Shown: piece after piece, positions 8,163-17,636 of the stretch
Layout of the letters: each line of letters starts with the position of its first letter
Position numbering within the stretch: the stretch's first letter is position 1
Assembly (NCBI GenBank): GCA_964369545.1
Contig: CAYJFA010000005.1
Location: 37,749 to 101,748 of the forward strand
Direction of reading: 5' to 3'
DNA: 64,000 nt
DNA from: BNWE01 sp964369545
GTDB taxonomy: Bacteria; Pseudomonadota; Alphaproteobacteria; UBA3830
Program-made: the position numbers and the translations under genes
The notes under the pieces: generated by a model
What the model saw: only the letters and a program-made list of their open reading frames with translations
Databases searched by the model: none
What the model was told of the DNA's origin: nothing

Positions 8163-10103
8163 TTACCAATTTAAGCTTAAAATATGATCGCAGATATTCT
8201 GAGATGTTAAACCAAAATACTTATAATTTTCTAAACAAGGGCAGGATTTCCCAAAATTATTTACACCAAAAAACAATCCATTTCGCCCTAAATATTTTTC
8301 CCATCCGAAGCCATTGGATGCTTCTATTCCGACACGCAGTCCATTTCCAAGTACATGCTCTTTATAGCGCAAAGATTGCTCATCAAATAAATTCCAGCAT
8401 GGAATACTTGCGATATTAACGGATATTTTTTTATCATTGAGCATCTTTTTTACTTCAAGCGCGATACTGACTTCTGAGCCGGTAGCGATAAGCGTTACAA
8501 GGGCGTCTCCCGATGTACTATCTTCATGTAGTAGATATCCTCCGTTTTCACAGAGGTTCGTTTTCCCGGAAAATCTGACGCTCAAAACATCTTGCCTTGT
8601 TAAGATTAAAGCCGAAGGTCGCGTACTTTTTAATGCATATTCCCAGCATTCCATTGTTTCCATGGCATCTGCGGGGCGAAATACATTCAAATTCAGAATG
8701 GCACGCAAAGACGGAAGCTGTTCTACCGGATGATGAGTTGCGCCATCTTCTCCAACTCCTATCGAGTCATGGCTGAAAATATATATAGTTGGGATATTCA
8801 TTAGTGCACTCATTCTTATCGCAGGCCGCATATAATCGCTGAAAACAAAAAAAGTTCCACCAAAACAGCGGATTTTCCGTCCAGCTGTTATGCCATTCAT
8901 GATTGCTCCCATCGCGTGTTCGCGAACTCCGTAATGTATGTAATTTCCAGAAAAATCTTTTTTATTAATTGCTTTCATGTTATTTGTAAGACACCCAGTA
9001 GAGGAACCTAAATCGGCAGATCCGGAAATTAATAAATCGGAAACATCTACAATTTCCGATATAATTTCTTTAGAACTCACACGAGTGGCTGCAAATGGAC
9101 GTGAAACAAAGTATCCTTTACGGATCGACCTAAAAGCCCTTCTAAGATTTTCAGAAAATTCAAATTCTGGAGATCCATATTTTTCCGATTGTGTTTTAAA
9201 CCAGTTTTCGCATGTTTTCTGATGCCGTTTTCCAATAACTTTCCATGTTTTTTCTATATACTCAGGAATTTCAAATGGCCCATAATTCCAATTTAGGTTT
9301 TTCTGGGTTTCTGCTAACTCATCTTTTGAGAGTGCGCCAGAATGAGCTTTTGATGTATCCTGGCGGGATGTTCCAAATCCAATGTGCGTTTTACATGCAA
9401 TTATAGACGGCCGTGTATCTGTTTTCGCGGTTTGAATTGCATCAGAAACTGAATTTTCGCAATGTCCATCAGCAGATAAAACATGCCATCCATAAGATTC
9501 ATAGCGCTTTAACGTATCTTCGTTTGTGGATATGCCGACTTCTCCATCACTTGTTATATTATTATCATCAAATAGAACAATAAGACGTCCTAGAGATAAA
9601 TTTCCGGCGATTGCGCTTGCTTCGTGTGTAATTCCTTCCATTAAATCACCATCGCCCGCGCATACGTATGTATAATGATTGACGCAGTCATCACCGAAAC
9701 GGGCGTTCAAAATTCTTTCTTCGATTGCCATACCAACGGCGTTTGCAAATCCCTGTCCGAGCAGGCCAGTTGTCGATTCAATCCCACAATTTAAATTATA
9801 TTCCGGATGTCCGGAAGTTTTTGACCCAAGTTTTCTGAAATTTTTTAGTTCATTGAGCGACATTTCTTTATATCCTGTGAGATATAAAAGCGCATATAAC
9901 ATTGCTGATCCGTGTCCGCCCGAAAGCACCAATCTATCTCTGTTCGGCCATTTAGGATTCTCAGGATCAAATACTAAGAAATTCTTGAATAAAGCTGTAA
10001 GAGTATCAGCCATTCCAAGAGGAAGACCAAGGTGACCGCTATTTGCACTTCCCACTTGGTGAATTGACAAAAATCGCACGGCATTTGCAAGGCTTTTGAA
10101 CAT
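8163..10103 (-). CDS. tkt: Transketolase
   Basis: A 646-residue thiamine-diphosphate enzyme that moves two-carbon units between sugar phosphates, linking the pentose phosphate pathway to glycolysis. The N-terminal S-A-N-S-G-H-L-G-L-P-L-G motif, the ThDP/Mg site G-D-G-D-L-M-E-G and the D-D-N-N-I-T element are intact; the pyrimidine-binding domain begins near residue 330. Length is normal. The start has A-A-G-G-A 6-8 bases upstream. First gene of a tkt-gap operon; about 260 bases of AT-rich DNA without another gene separate it from hpf. It may be the route by which this organism makes ribose and erythrose phosphates. Confidence 0.97.
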   Translation of the reverse strand: MFKSLANAVRFLSIHQVGSANSGHLGLPLGMADTLTALFKNFLVFDPENPKWPNRDRLVLSGGHGSAMLYALLYLTGYKEMSLNELKNFRKLGSKTSGHPEYNLNCGIESTTGLLGQGFANAVGMAIEERILNARFGDDCVNHYTYVCAGDGDLMEGITHEASAIAGNLSLGRLIVLFDDNNITSDGEVGISTNEDTLKRYESYGWHVLSADGHCENSVSDAIQTAKTDTRPSIIACKTHIGFGTSRQDTSKAHSGALSKDELAETQKNLNWNYGPFEIPEYIEKTWKVIGKRHQKTCENWFKTQSEKYGSPEFEFSENLRRAFRSIRKGYFVSRPFAATRVSSKEIISEIVDVSDLLISGSADLGSSTGCLTNNMKAINKKDFSGNYIHYGVREHAMGAIMNGITAGRKIRCFGGTFFVFSDYMRPAIRMSALMNIPTIYIFSHDSIGVGEDGATHHPVEQLPSLRAILNLNVFRPADAMETMECWEYALKSTRPSALILTRQDVLSVRFSGKTNLCENGGYLLHEDSTSGDALVTLIATGSEVSIALEVKKMLNDKKISVNIASIPCWNLFDEQSLRYKEHVLGNGLRVGIEASNGFGWEKYLGRNGLFFGVNNFGKSCPCLENYKYFGLTSQNICDHILSLNW

Positions 10104-10364
10104 TAATAATTCCTTTAAAGACTAATACAACCACAACGCTGAATATAAAAAGTACTATATTAATATATATGATGTATATTGTGTTTCTAAAGTCAAATAT
10201 TCAAAAATTATAGATAATTTATATAGCTATGGCATTTTTTCAAGATTAATAGTGATTATAAACGAAAAAATATAATTATAATGCAAGATGTTTTTTTTTA
10301 ATATTTTAATTATACTAATATTATATAGGTTTTATAGTAATTAATGTAATGCTTGGAGGTATTT

Positions 10365-10904
10365 ATGAAATTTTCATTTACAGGCCGCCATATGGAAATA
10401 GGTAAGGCGTTGACATCTCGTGCTGAGGAAACTTGCGTTACTTTAGCGGAAAAGTTTGGGGATGAATTCATAGATGTCAGTATTGTCATGAAAAAGGAAA
10501 CATATTTATTCCAATGCGATATTTCCGCAAAAACCAAAAATGGCAGCACGTATCATGCGACTAACGAGAGCGATGATCCAACGGCAAGTTTTCTTGGAAC
10601 AATACAAAAATTAGATCAGCAAATGCGAAAAAAGAAAAAAATATCCTGCAGAAGTTCTTGCAAAAGTCGGCCGGTAGAGTTTAATGAGTATGATAATTCC
10701 CTTACAGAAGAAAAAGATGCACCGATGATTATCGCTGAAATTCTAGAAGATTTACCTCTATTGAGTGTAAGTGATGCTTCTAGGAAATTAGATGAAAACA
10801 AAGGCGTTTTTATTTTTGAAAATATATCTAATAACGCTATTAATGTTGTGTATAAGAGGTGCGATGGCAATATCGGTTGGATAGACTATAAAATAAAAGG
10901 CTGA
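10365..10904 (+). CDS. hpf: Ribosome hibernation promoting factor, long form
   Basis: A 179-residue protein with the S30AE ribosome-binding domain (about residues 1-105) and the C-terminal dimerisation domain (about 125-179, including the G-V-F-I-F-E-N segment) of long HPF, which pairs 70S ribosomes into inactive 100S dimers at low activity. A TTG in frame at 10353 could extend it by 4 residues, but the TTGGAGGTATTTATG context places GGAGG (10355-10359) five bases before the ATG at 10365, which is clearly the start. A strong intrinsic terminator follows. Single-gene unit. Confidence 0.93.
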   Translation: MKFSFTGRHMEIGKALTSRAEETCVTLAEKFGDEFIDVSIVMKKETYLFQCDISAKTKNGSTYHATNESDDPTASFLGTIQKLDQQMRKKKKISCRSSCKSRPVEFNEYDNSLTEEKDAPMIIAEILEDLPLLSVSDASRKLDENKGVFIFENISNNAINVVYKRCDGNIGWIDYKIKG

Positions 10905-10941
10905 TATATAACCTAAATTGCATATAAGTTTTAAAACCGAA

Positions 10942-10978
10942 AATCCGGCAGCTAGTCTATTCAGTTGCTGGATTTTTT
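10942..10978 (+). terminator. Intrinsic terminator after hpf
   Basis: A 12-bp stem, AATCCGGCAGCT (10942-10953) pairing with AGTTGCTGGATT (10963-10974) with two G-U pairs, closes a 9-base loop and runs straight into a T-tract. It lies 37 bases after the hpf stop. The rimI stop codon (minus strand) sits in the loop, so the hairpin overlaps the convergent gene's end and may work from both sides. Confidence 0.85.
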
Positions 10979-11433
10979 ATTTCCAGCATCATAATATTCG
11001 CGTCAATAAGTCCATTTTGCGTTTTGTAATAATCTTTTCTTCTCGCAATTTTTTTGAATCCGATAGATTGATAAAGATTGATTGCCGCAATGTTGTCTTT
11101 TGAAACCTCTAGAAATATTTTTGAATTTGGTATTGTATTTGCGTATTTTATTACTTCATTTATAAGCAATTTTCCAAATCCATATCTTCTGTGTTTAGGC
11201 AATACACAGAATGTTATTATTTCAATTTCTTCAAAAAGATGCTTACATAGCGCAAAGCCACAGTTGATTTTATCGACATCGGAAATGATAAATCCAAAAT
11301 AATGGTTATCAGTTAACATATTTCGAAAGTTATTTTCATCCCAATTTTCAGTAAAACACTGTTTGTGAAGCTCTGAAAGAATTTTTGCATCGGCTATTGA
11401 AAATTTTTTTATATATCCGTATGTGACACCCAT
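10957..11433 (-). CDS. rimI: GNAT N-acetyltransferase, RimI-like
   Basis: A 158-residue acetyltransferase of the RimI type, the enzyme that acetylates the N-terminal Ala of ribosomal protein S18 in enterobacteria. The family pattern is intact: the F-T-E-N-W-D-E-N-N-F-R segment near residue 27, the beta-4 strand I-I-T-F-C-V-L-P, the acetyl-CoA loop R-R-Y-G-F-G-K-L-L near residue 82, and N-I-A-A-I-N-L-Y-Q-S-I-G-F-K near 115. Its start overlaps the end of the upstream DUF2608 gene by 25 bases, so the two form an operon. The actual substrate may be another protein; many RimI-like proteins are misnamed. Confidence 0.85.
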   Translation of the reverse strand: MGVTYGYIKKFSIADAKILSELHKQCFTENWDENNFRNMLTDNHYFGFIISDVDKINCGFALCKHLFEEIEIITFCVLPKHRRYGFGKLLINEVIKYANTIPNSKIFLEVSKDNIAAINLYQSIGFKKIARRKDYYKTQNGLIDANIMMLEIKNPATE

Positions 11434-12218
11434 CTCTTTTCTTTCTTAAGAATCTCGGCTTGCCTGTTTGCTTTTTCTATATCTAGATTACTATCAATTG
11501 TGTTACAGCATGTGTATAAAATACCAACAAATTCTATCCCTGATACTTGACACATTGTGAGAACAGATTCAAGATTATACTGTTGATCATCAATAAAAAT
11601 GATTTTATTGGGAGTTATATTCATTCTTTTTAAAAATGCGCCAAGAATAGCGCCTTTGTCTGCATATAGGGAAAACAGCATACCATCTGAAAAATTTGGT
11701 ATTCTATCTTCGTCTAATTCATCAATAAATTTTGAAAATTCTATCCTATCTTCATCGGGCCATGATTGTTTAAAATCAATGTTAAATTTAAGCAATTGAT
11801 TCCGTCTCCTTTCTTCCATCGAAGGTATACATCCATATTCCCCGATAAGACAAGCTGTTAACAATATAGTTTTAATACCTCTGCATTGTAAGTCTTGAAT
11901 TAAAAATGGCCAATTAGGGTCTAATAATTGAACGTTCATGTCTCGCGTTAGAATACTAAGATCTATTTCACTGTGTCCATCAAACATTTCATGAAAATGT
12001 GTTCTGTTTTTAGGTTGCAAAATAGGATCTATTGGCGTTATTAGTACTTCATCGCAATCAAACACGACAAGAGTGTTATTGTTAGCCGCTGCAAAATTCT
12101 TTGCTACGGCGCGGTCTGTTCGTTGTGTTTTTATTATTATTGGCTCTGGAGTTTGATGCATAGCATTTACATTTATATGGGAAAACATAGCGATTATAAA
12201 AGAAACTATTGCAAACAT
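11409..12218 (-). CDS. Exported HAD-superfamily protein, DUF2608 family
   Basis: A 269-residue protein with a signal peptide (hydrophobic residues about 2-19, likely cleaved after V-N-A) followed by a HAD phosphatase core. Motif I is V-F-D-C-D-E-V-L (Asp-x-Asp), the segment L-L-T-A-C corresponds to motif II, and I-F-I-D-D-Q supplies the distal acidic pair. This arrangement matches DUF2608, a family I know chiefly from intracellular bacteria such as Rickettsia, Legionella and Coxiella. It would act in the periplasm or beyond; the substrate is unknown. It precedes and overlaps rimI. The HAD motifs are intact, so it is probably an active phosphohydrolase. Confidence 0.8.
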   Translation of the reverse strand: MFAIVSFIIAMFSHINVNAMHQTPEPIIIKTQRTDRAVAKNFAAANNNTLVVFDCDEVLITPIDPILQPKNRTHFHEMFDGHSEIDLSILTRDMNVQLLDPNWPFLIQDLQCRGIKTILLTACLIGEYGCIPSMEERRRNQLLKFNIDFKQSWPDEDRIEFSKFIDELDEDRIPNFSDGMLFSLYADKGAILGAFLKRMNITPNKIIFIDDQQYNLESVLTMCQVSGIEFVGILYTCCNTIDSNLDIEKANRQAEILKKEKRWVSHTDI

Positions 12219-12378
12219 TTTAATTAATCCTTATTTTATAGATAGTTAAAGAGGCTGCAATATTGTTGTATCCTTACTAGAGTTAAAAAGAAGTTAAAAA
12301 CACTAGTCATTTTAATGACTTTTCCATAAATAAGATTTATATTATTCATCTCTCATAACTTTAATCTGGAGAACTAGA

Positions 12379-14199
12379 TTGACCAAAGAAATTCGTAATT
12401 TCGCTATAATTGCTCATGTTGACCATGGGAAAACCACTTTAGTAGACGCTATGTTTCGTCAAAGCGGACTATTTCGCAATAATCAACATTTAGAAAATTG
12501 TGCTATGGACTACAATGATTTGGAGCGGGAACGCGGAATTACTATTCTTGCGAAATGTACGAGTTTTATTTGGAATGATATAAAGTTAAACATCGCTGAT
12601 ACTCCCGGACACGCAGATTTTGGCGGAGAAGTTGAACGAATTCTCAGCATGGTTGATGGAGTATTGCTTCTTGTGGACGCTTCTGAAGGGCCTATGCCTC
12701 AAACAAAGTTTGTACTTACAAAAGCGCTGGCGCTTAATCTAAATCCTATCGTTGTAATAAACAAGATAGATAAACAGGATGCCAGAGTTACAGAAGTTAT
12801 CGATGAGGTTTTTGATTTATTTGTTGCACTCGGAGCCAACGAAAAGCAACTGGATTTCCCTATATTATATGCGTCTGGAAGAAACGGGTGGGCAGTTTCA
12901 AAACTTGAAGATGAGAGGAACGATCTTACACCGCTATTAAATACTATTGTAAAGCATGTTAATGCTCCTGAAGTTGATGAAGAAGCGCCGTTTAGTATGC
13001 TCGTTACTATGCTTGATTATGACCAATATCTTGGGCGAGTTCTAACGGGAAAAATTCTGACAGGAACCGCTAATATTAACGATTCCGTGCATGCAATTAA
13101 TAGCAAAAATGAAATTGTCGAAAAAGCGAGGCTTACTAAATTGTTATCGTTTGAGGGATTGAAGCGTATTCCTGTAGAAGGTGCGAAATGCGGCGATATT
13201 ATTGCAATTGCAGGACTGCAAACGGCAACTGTTGCGGATACGATAGCTTCTACGAGTATTACGATTCCAATTACAGCTCTTCCAATTGATCCTCCGACAC
13301 TGTCTATGATTTTTTCTATAAATGATTCTCCTTTGGGAGGAAAAGAAGGCAAGAAACTGACGTCGCGAATGATTTGGGATAGATTGGAAAAAGAGGCTGA
13401 GGGTAATATCTCGATTTCCATAAAAAGATCAGATGATCAGGACGCATTTGAAGTCGCTGGAAGAGGAGAGTTACAACTCGGTATTCTAATAGAAACAATG
13501 AGACGAGAAGGATTTGAGTTATCAATCAGCCGACCTCAGGTTTTGTACAAAACAAGTGAATCTGGTGAAAAACTCGAGCCCATGGAGGAATTATACATTG
13601 ATACAGATGATGAATTTACAGGCTTGATTATCGAGAAAATTACTTTACGTAAAGGTGTTATGCTCGATATGCGACCATCTGGTGCTGGGAAAACAAGGAT
13701 CAAGTTTTTAATTCCAACGAGAGGATTAATCGGATATCATAGCGAATTTCTTACAGATACTCGTGGCAGTGGTATAATGAACAGGTCGTTTTGCGGCTAT
13801 GAGCCATATAAGGGATCGGTTGAAAGGAGATTAAGAGGTGTATTAATATCTAATTCACAAGGTAGCGCGATCCCATATGCGCTGTTTTATTTAGAAGAAC
13901 GTGGAACCTTATTCGTCAAACCTGGAGATTCTGTATATGAGGGTATGATCATAGGTGAAAATAGTAAAGATAACGACTTAGACGTGAATCCTACAAAAAC
14001 AAAACAACTGACAAACATGAGAGCGTCAGGAAAAGATGAAAATATTAAATTATCTCCGCCTCGGGCTATTTCATTAGAGCAGGCATTATCATATATTCAA
14101 GATGATGAACGGGTGGAGGTTACGCCTACCTCAATCAGATTGAGGAAGAGGTATTTGGATCCGAATACTCGTAAAAAAATGAGTAGATTAGATAAATGA
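12379..14199 (+). CDS. typA: Ribosome-associated GTPase TypA/BipA
   Basis: A 606-residue translational GTPase that binds 70S ribosomes and supports growth under stress and in cold. G1 (A-H-V-D-H-G-K-T-T-L), the effector segment R-E-R-G-I-T-I, G3 (D-T-P-G-H) and G4 (N-K-I-D) are intact, followed by the EF-G-like domains and the TypA-specific C-terminal domain ending in T-P-T-S-I-R-L-R-K-R-Y-L. It starts with TTG; the GGAG at 12368-12371 is 7 bases upstream and decides this start. Its last bases overlap ampG by 4. Likely first gene of a typA-ampG-recA transcription unit. Confidence 0.97.
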   Translation: MTKEIRNFAIIAHVDHGKTTLVDAMFRQSGLFRNNQHLENCAMDYNDLERERGITILAKCTSFIWNDIKLNIADTPGHADFGGEVERILSMVDGVLLLVDASEGPMPQTKFVLTKALALNLNPIVVINKIDKQDARVTEVIDEVFDLFVALGANEKQLDFPILYASGRNGWAVSKLEDERNDLTPLLNTIVKHVNAPEVDEEAPFSMLVTMLDYDQYLGRVLTGKILTGTANINDSVHAINSKNEIVEKARLTKLLSFEGLKRIPVEGAKCGDIIAIAGLQTATVADTIASTSITIPITALPIDPPTLSMIFSINDSPLGGKEGKKLTSRMIWDRLEKEAEGNISISIKRSDDQDAFEVAGRGELQLGILIETMRREGFELSISRPQVLYKTSESGEKLEPMEELYIDTDDEFTGLIIEKITLRKGVMLDMRPSGAGKTRIKFLIPTRGLIGYHSEFLTDTRGSGIMNRSFCGYEPYKGSVERRLRGVLISNSQGSAIPYALFYLEERGTLFVKPGDSVYEGMIIGENSKDNDLDVNPTKTKQLTNMRASGKDENIKLSPPRAISLEQALSYIQDDERVEVTPTSIRLRKRYLDPNTRKKMSRLDK

Positions 14200-15521
14200 G
14201 CTTAACGTCTATTTTAGGCGATTTTGTTAAAACATATTGTAATCCCAGGATAGGTTCTAGATTTTTTTTAGGATTTTCTTGTGGAGTGCCATTTTTATTA
14301 ACACTCACAATATTAGATTTATGGTTAAAAGACTGTGGTGTTTCAAATACAGCAATAGGGTTATTTTCATTATTACACTGGCCATTTACGTTGAAATTCC
14401 TATGGGCGCCCTTTATCGATAGACTCAATTTCCCGATTTTATCAAAAAAATTTGGTAGACGAAGAGGGTGGGCCCTTGCAAGTCATATCCTTCTATTTCT
14501 TGGTTTGACAGGGATGTCTTGCTGCAAGCCTGAAACAAGTTTATTCCAGCTGATATTATGTGCATGTATAGTTGCTTTTGCTGATGGTTGTCAGGATATG
14601 TCACTTTATGCGTATCAACTTGATAAAGCAAAAGAAAAAATGTTAGGACCAATTGCCGGAGTTTTTATTTTTGGATACAGAATAGGAATGTTCTTTTCAA
14701 AGTGTATTTCATTATATTTAGCTTATTATTTTGGTTGGAATTCTGCATATTCCGTTATGGCTTTTTCTATATTCTTATGTACATTTTTAATTTTTCACAT
14801 CGATGAGCCGCGTGTAGTAAAAACCAAAAATGAAAAACAAATATCAAATATGGTGAAATCATATGAACAAAGTATTAAATCGAAAATACTCTTTATAAGA
14901 GTTTTAAAAACAACAATTTTTGAGTGTTTAGTTTGCCCGTTCCGATTTTTCATGAAGAGAGATGAATGGAAAAAATTAATAGCGGTCGTTGTTTTGTTCC
15001 GAGCTGGGGACATAATGGCGCATAAAATGGCGAAGCCTTTTTATGTAGATCTTGGATTTTCGATGTTAGAAATCGCTAATGTTGTGCAAGTATTTGGTTC
15101 GGTCGCGACATTGATTGGAGGAATTGTCGGAGGATATCTTATAAAAAATTTTGGAATAAGAATTACGATGTTTTATTCTGCTATGGCTCATGCGTTTTCC
15201 TGCTTTGCGTATGTTGCGTTATCTGTTGCCGGGCACAATATACATATGCTTTATTTTACGATATTTATAGAAAATGTTACCGGTGGAGCTATGGGGACAT
15301 CCTTTATTGCATTTTTATATAGTCTTTGCGATAAAAAATATTGTGCGACGCAATATGCGCTTTTGTGGGCGTTTTATGATTGCGGCGGAGCGGTTTATAG
15401 AATGACGTCCGGAGCAATCGCTGATGCAATTGGATGGACGAATTACTTCTTATTTATTCCTATTATGTTTATTCCTAGTATGTTAATATTACGTTCTATC
15501 ATATCACACAAGACTACTTAA
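14196..15521 (+). CDS. ampG: AmpG-like muropeptide permease (MFS)
   Basis: A 441-residue inner-membrane transporter of the major facilitator superfamily with about 12 membrane helices. The N-terminal half matches AmpG: F-S-C-G-V-P-F-L-L-T, then L-K-F-L-W-A-P-F-I-D-R near residue 70 and F-G-R-R-R-G-W near 85. AmpG brings anhydro-muropeptides released during wall growth back to the cytoplasm for recycling, which fits the cell-wall cluster at 50.9-60.3 kb. It overlaps typA by 4 bases and ends 14 bases before recA. The recycling amidase and glycosidase genes are not in the window, so substrate assignment rests on family resemblance. Confidence 0.82.
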   Translation: MSLTSILGDFVKTYCNPRIGSRFFLGFSCGVPFLLTLTILDLWLKDCGVSNTAIGLFSLLHWPFTLKFLWAPFIDRLNFPILSKKFGRRRGWALASHILLFLGLTGMSCCKPETSLFQLILCACIVAFADGCQDMSLYAYQLDKAKEKMLGPIAGVFIFGYRIGMFFSKCISLYLAYYFGWNSAYSVMAFSIFLCTFLIFHIDEPRVVKTKNEKQISNMVKSYEQSIKSKILFIRVLKTTIFECLVCPFRFFMKRDEWKKLIAVVVLFRAGDIMAHKMAKPFYVDLGFSMLEIANVVQVFGSVATLIGGIVGGYLIKNFGIRITMFYSAMAHAFSCFAYVALSVAGHNIHMLYFTIFIENVTGGAMGTSFIAFLYSLCDKKYCATQYALLWAFYDCGGAVYRMTSGAIADAIGWTNYFLFIPIMFIPSMLILRSIISHKTT

Positions 15522-15535
15522 AAGAGGATTCACAA

Positions 15536-16555
15536 ATGGATAAGGAAAAGGCGCTAGAAGTTGCATTAAGTCAGATAGAAAAGGCATTCGGCAAGGGATC
15601 AGTCATGAAACTTGGCCAACGTGGCAGCGTAGTGGAAATAGAGACTATTCCTACCGGTTCTTTGGGGTTAGACATGGCGCTTGGAATCGGCGGTTTTCCT
15701 AAAGGAAGGATTATTGAGATTTTTGGGCCTGAAAGCTCTGGTAAGACGACTTTGGCTTTGCATGCTGTCGCTGAGGCGCAAAAAAAAGGCGGTTCATGCG
15801 CCTATATCGATGCCGAGCATGCTCTTGATCCTGTATATGCTAAAAATTTAGGTGTTAATGTTGATTCATTGGTGCTGTCTCAACCTGATACCGGAGAGCA
15901 GGCTTTAGAAATTGCGGATACTTTAGTTAGATCTGGGGCGCTTGATGTTATAGTCATTGACAGCGTTGCTGCTCTCGTTCCAAAGGCTGAAATAGAAGGG
16001 GAAATGGGTGATTCGCACATGGGATTGCAAGCGCGTTTGATGAGTCAAGCGTTAAGAAAGTTGACATCGACGGTATCAAAGTCCAATTGCATAATGATTT
16101 TCATCAATCAGATTAGAATGAAAATAGGCGTGTTTTTTGGAAATCCTGAAACAACAACCGGAGGAAATGCTCTTAAATTTTATGCATCTGTTCGTTTGGA
16201 TATCAGGAAAGTTGGTACCTTAAAAGAAAAAGAACAGGTAATTGGAAATCAAGTAAGGGTGAAAGTCGTTAAAAATAAAGTTGCACCGCCATTTAAAGTT
16301 GTGGATTTCGATATTATTTACGGTGAGGGCATTTCGAAAACTGGTGAATTTATTGATATCGGTGTAAAAATTGGAGCAGTCGATAAATCAGGATCATGGT
16401 ATGCGTTTGGAGATCAGAAGTTAGGGCAAGGAAAGGAAGCGGCTCGTCAATTTTTGAAGGATCATCCTGAGATTGCCAGCAAAATTGAACAGTTAATTAG
16501 AAGTAATGGTGAGTTGTTAACAGAAGTTACGGAAACCGATATGAATGTCGAATAA
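15536..16555 (+). CDS. recA: Recombinase RecA
   Basis: A 339-residue RecA, the strand-exchange and SOS co-protease protein. The Walker A motif G-P-E-S-S-G-K-T-T-L lies near residue 67, the Walker B strand V-I-V-I-D-S-V-A-A-L near 140, and the L2 region around F-I-N-Q-I-R-M-K-I-G-V-F-F-G-N-P-E-T-T-T-G-G-N is normal. Length is slightly short of many RecAs because the acidic tail is brief. A ribosome binding site AGAGG precedes the ATG. It follows ampG by 14 bases, an unusual partner. No obvious LexA-type operator is visible, and it may be read from the upstream operon promoter. Confidence 0.98.
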   Translation: MDKEKALEVALSQIEKAFGKGSVMKLGQRGSVVEIETIPTGSLGLDMALGIGGFPKGRIIEIFGPESSGKTTLALHAVAEAQKKGGSCAYIDAEHALDPVYAKNLGVNVDSLVLSQPDTGEQALEIADTLVRSGALDVIVIDSVAALVPKAEIEGEMGDSHMGLQARLMSQALRKLTSTVSKSNCIMIFINQIRMKIGVFFGNPETTTGGNALKFYASVRLDIRKVGTLKEKEQVIGNQVRVKVVKNKVAPPFKVVDFDIIYGEGISKTGEFIDIGVKIGAVDKSGSWYAFGDQKLGQGKEAARQFLKDHPEIASKIEQLIRSNGELLTEVTETDMNVE

Positions 16556-16563
16556 TACCGTCT

Positions 16564-16704
16564 AATGAACCTTTTTCGTAGTTGGGATCATAAAAAGATT
16601 TTTTTAAATTTTCGCGCGTATCTAAGTGCATTGCCGTTTTTTGATAGATTTTTTCTAGTCCCTTTGGAAAATATTTCGTTATCAAGGTATTCTTACAATG
16701 AATA
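16564..16704 (+). CDS. Possible small ORF between recA and the DMT transporter
   Basis: An ATG-started frame of 46 codons fills the gap between recA and the next gene and ends on TAA that overlaps the transporter's ATG (ATGAATAA). The peptide begins M-N-L-F-R-S-W-D-H-K-K and is rich in Phe, Leu and Arg. No ribosome binding site is visible and I recognise no family; it could be a chance frame or a remnant. Listed because the gap is otherwise unexplained. Confidence 0.2.
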
Positions 16705-17558
16705 ATAGAAAACTCGGATATATTTTTATAATTATAGGCGTATGTTTATATGCGTTTTCCGATGCAATCATGAAGTATTTTATGCCGATCTATGGCGTGA
16801 ATCAGGTAACTTTTTTCAGAACAATTTTACGATTTATTCCATTGTTAATTCTAGCTTTTTATAGAAAAGAAAATCCCTTAAAGACTAATAGGATAAGAGA
16901 AAATATTTTTAGATCAATTTTGGCATCTATAGGCACATATGCATTTATGTTGGCATATAAATATGATGCGATGACAGATGTAATAGTTGTTGGGTATTCT
17001 ACAGCAATTTTTGTGATTCCACTTAGTGTTGTTGTTTTGAAAGAGAAATTTTATATACGGGATGCCATAGCCGTTGCAATTGGGTTTGCGGGAGTATTGT
17101 TGGCATTCAGACCCTTTGGAGGTGTTTTCCATTTCGGAGTGATGTTTGCAGCAATAGGAGCTGTTATTGCTGCGCTAAATCAAGTAATTATAAAACGATT
17201 ATCAGCAACGGAAAGTGAATTGACTATTATTTTTTATCATCATTTACTTTTAATATTGATATCTTTTTTTATTGGATTCGATTTGTTTATGCCATTAAAA
17301 TTGTCTCATGTTTGCATTTTATTTTTGGGGGGAATTATAGGAGCAGCTGCACAATATTGCATAATCCACGCGTTTAAATTATCCACAAGTTCAGGCTTAG
17401 CTTCAGCAACATACACGATGCTGATTCCGTCAACTTTAATAGATTTCTTTATCTACGATAAGGTTCCAGATTTATTTATAATTGCTGGATTATTACTGAT
17501 AGCTTTTGGAAGTTTCTATGTCTTAAAAGCGCACAAAATGCGTTTCGTCCAAAAATAA
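16698..17558 (+). CDS. DMT/EamA-family transporter
   Basis: A 286-residue inner-membrane protein with two EamA repeats of five helices each. The first repeat ends in V-V-L-K-E-K-F and G-F-A-G-V-L-L-A-F-R-P near residues 115-140, the second in G-L-L-L-I-A-F-G near 270. This family exports or exchanges small metabolites; one branch in rickettsiae imports S-adenosylmethionine, and the general shape here (Y-G-V-N-Q-V-T-F-F-R near residue 32) fits that broad group, but substrate cannot be read from sequence. It stands alone, followed by the sensor kinase gene after about 80 bases. Confidence 0.8.
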   Translation: MNNRKLGYIFIIIGVCLYAFSDAIMKYFMPIYGVNQVTFFRTILRFIPLLILAFYRKENPLKTNRIRENIFRSILASIGTYAFMLAYKYDAMTDVIVVGYSTAIFVIPLSVVVLKEKFYIRDAIAVAIGFAGVLLAFRPFGGVFHFGVMFAAIGAVIAALNQVIIKRLSATESELTIIFYHHLLLILISFFIGFDLFMPLKLSHVCILFLGGIIGAAAQYCIIHAFKLSTSSGLASATYTMLIPSTLIDFFIYDKVPDLFIIAGLLLIAFGSFYVLKAHKMRFVQK

Positions 17559-17636
17559 TATTAAAAAACCACTCATTGTTTACAAAATAGTAACTTAAAC
17601 AATATACGATCATAGCATGAGTTTTGTGTTGGGTGC

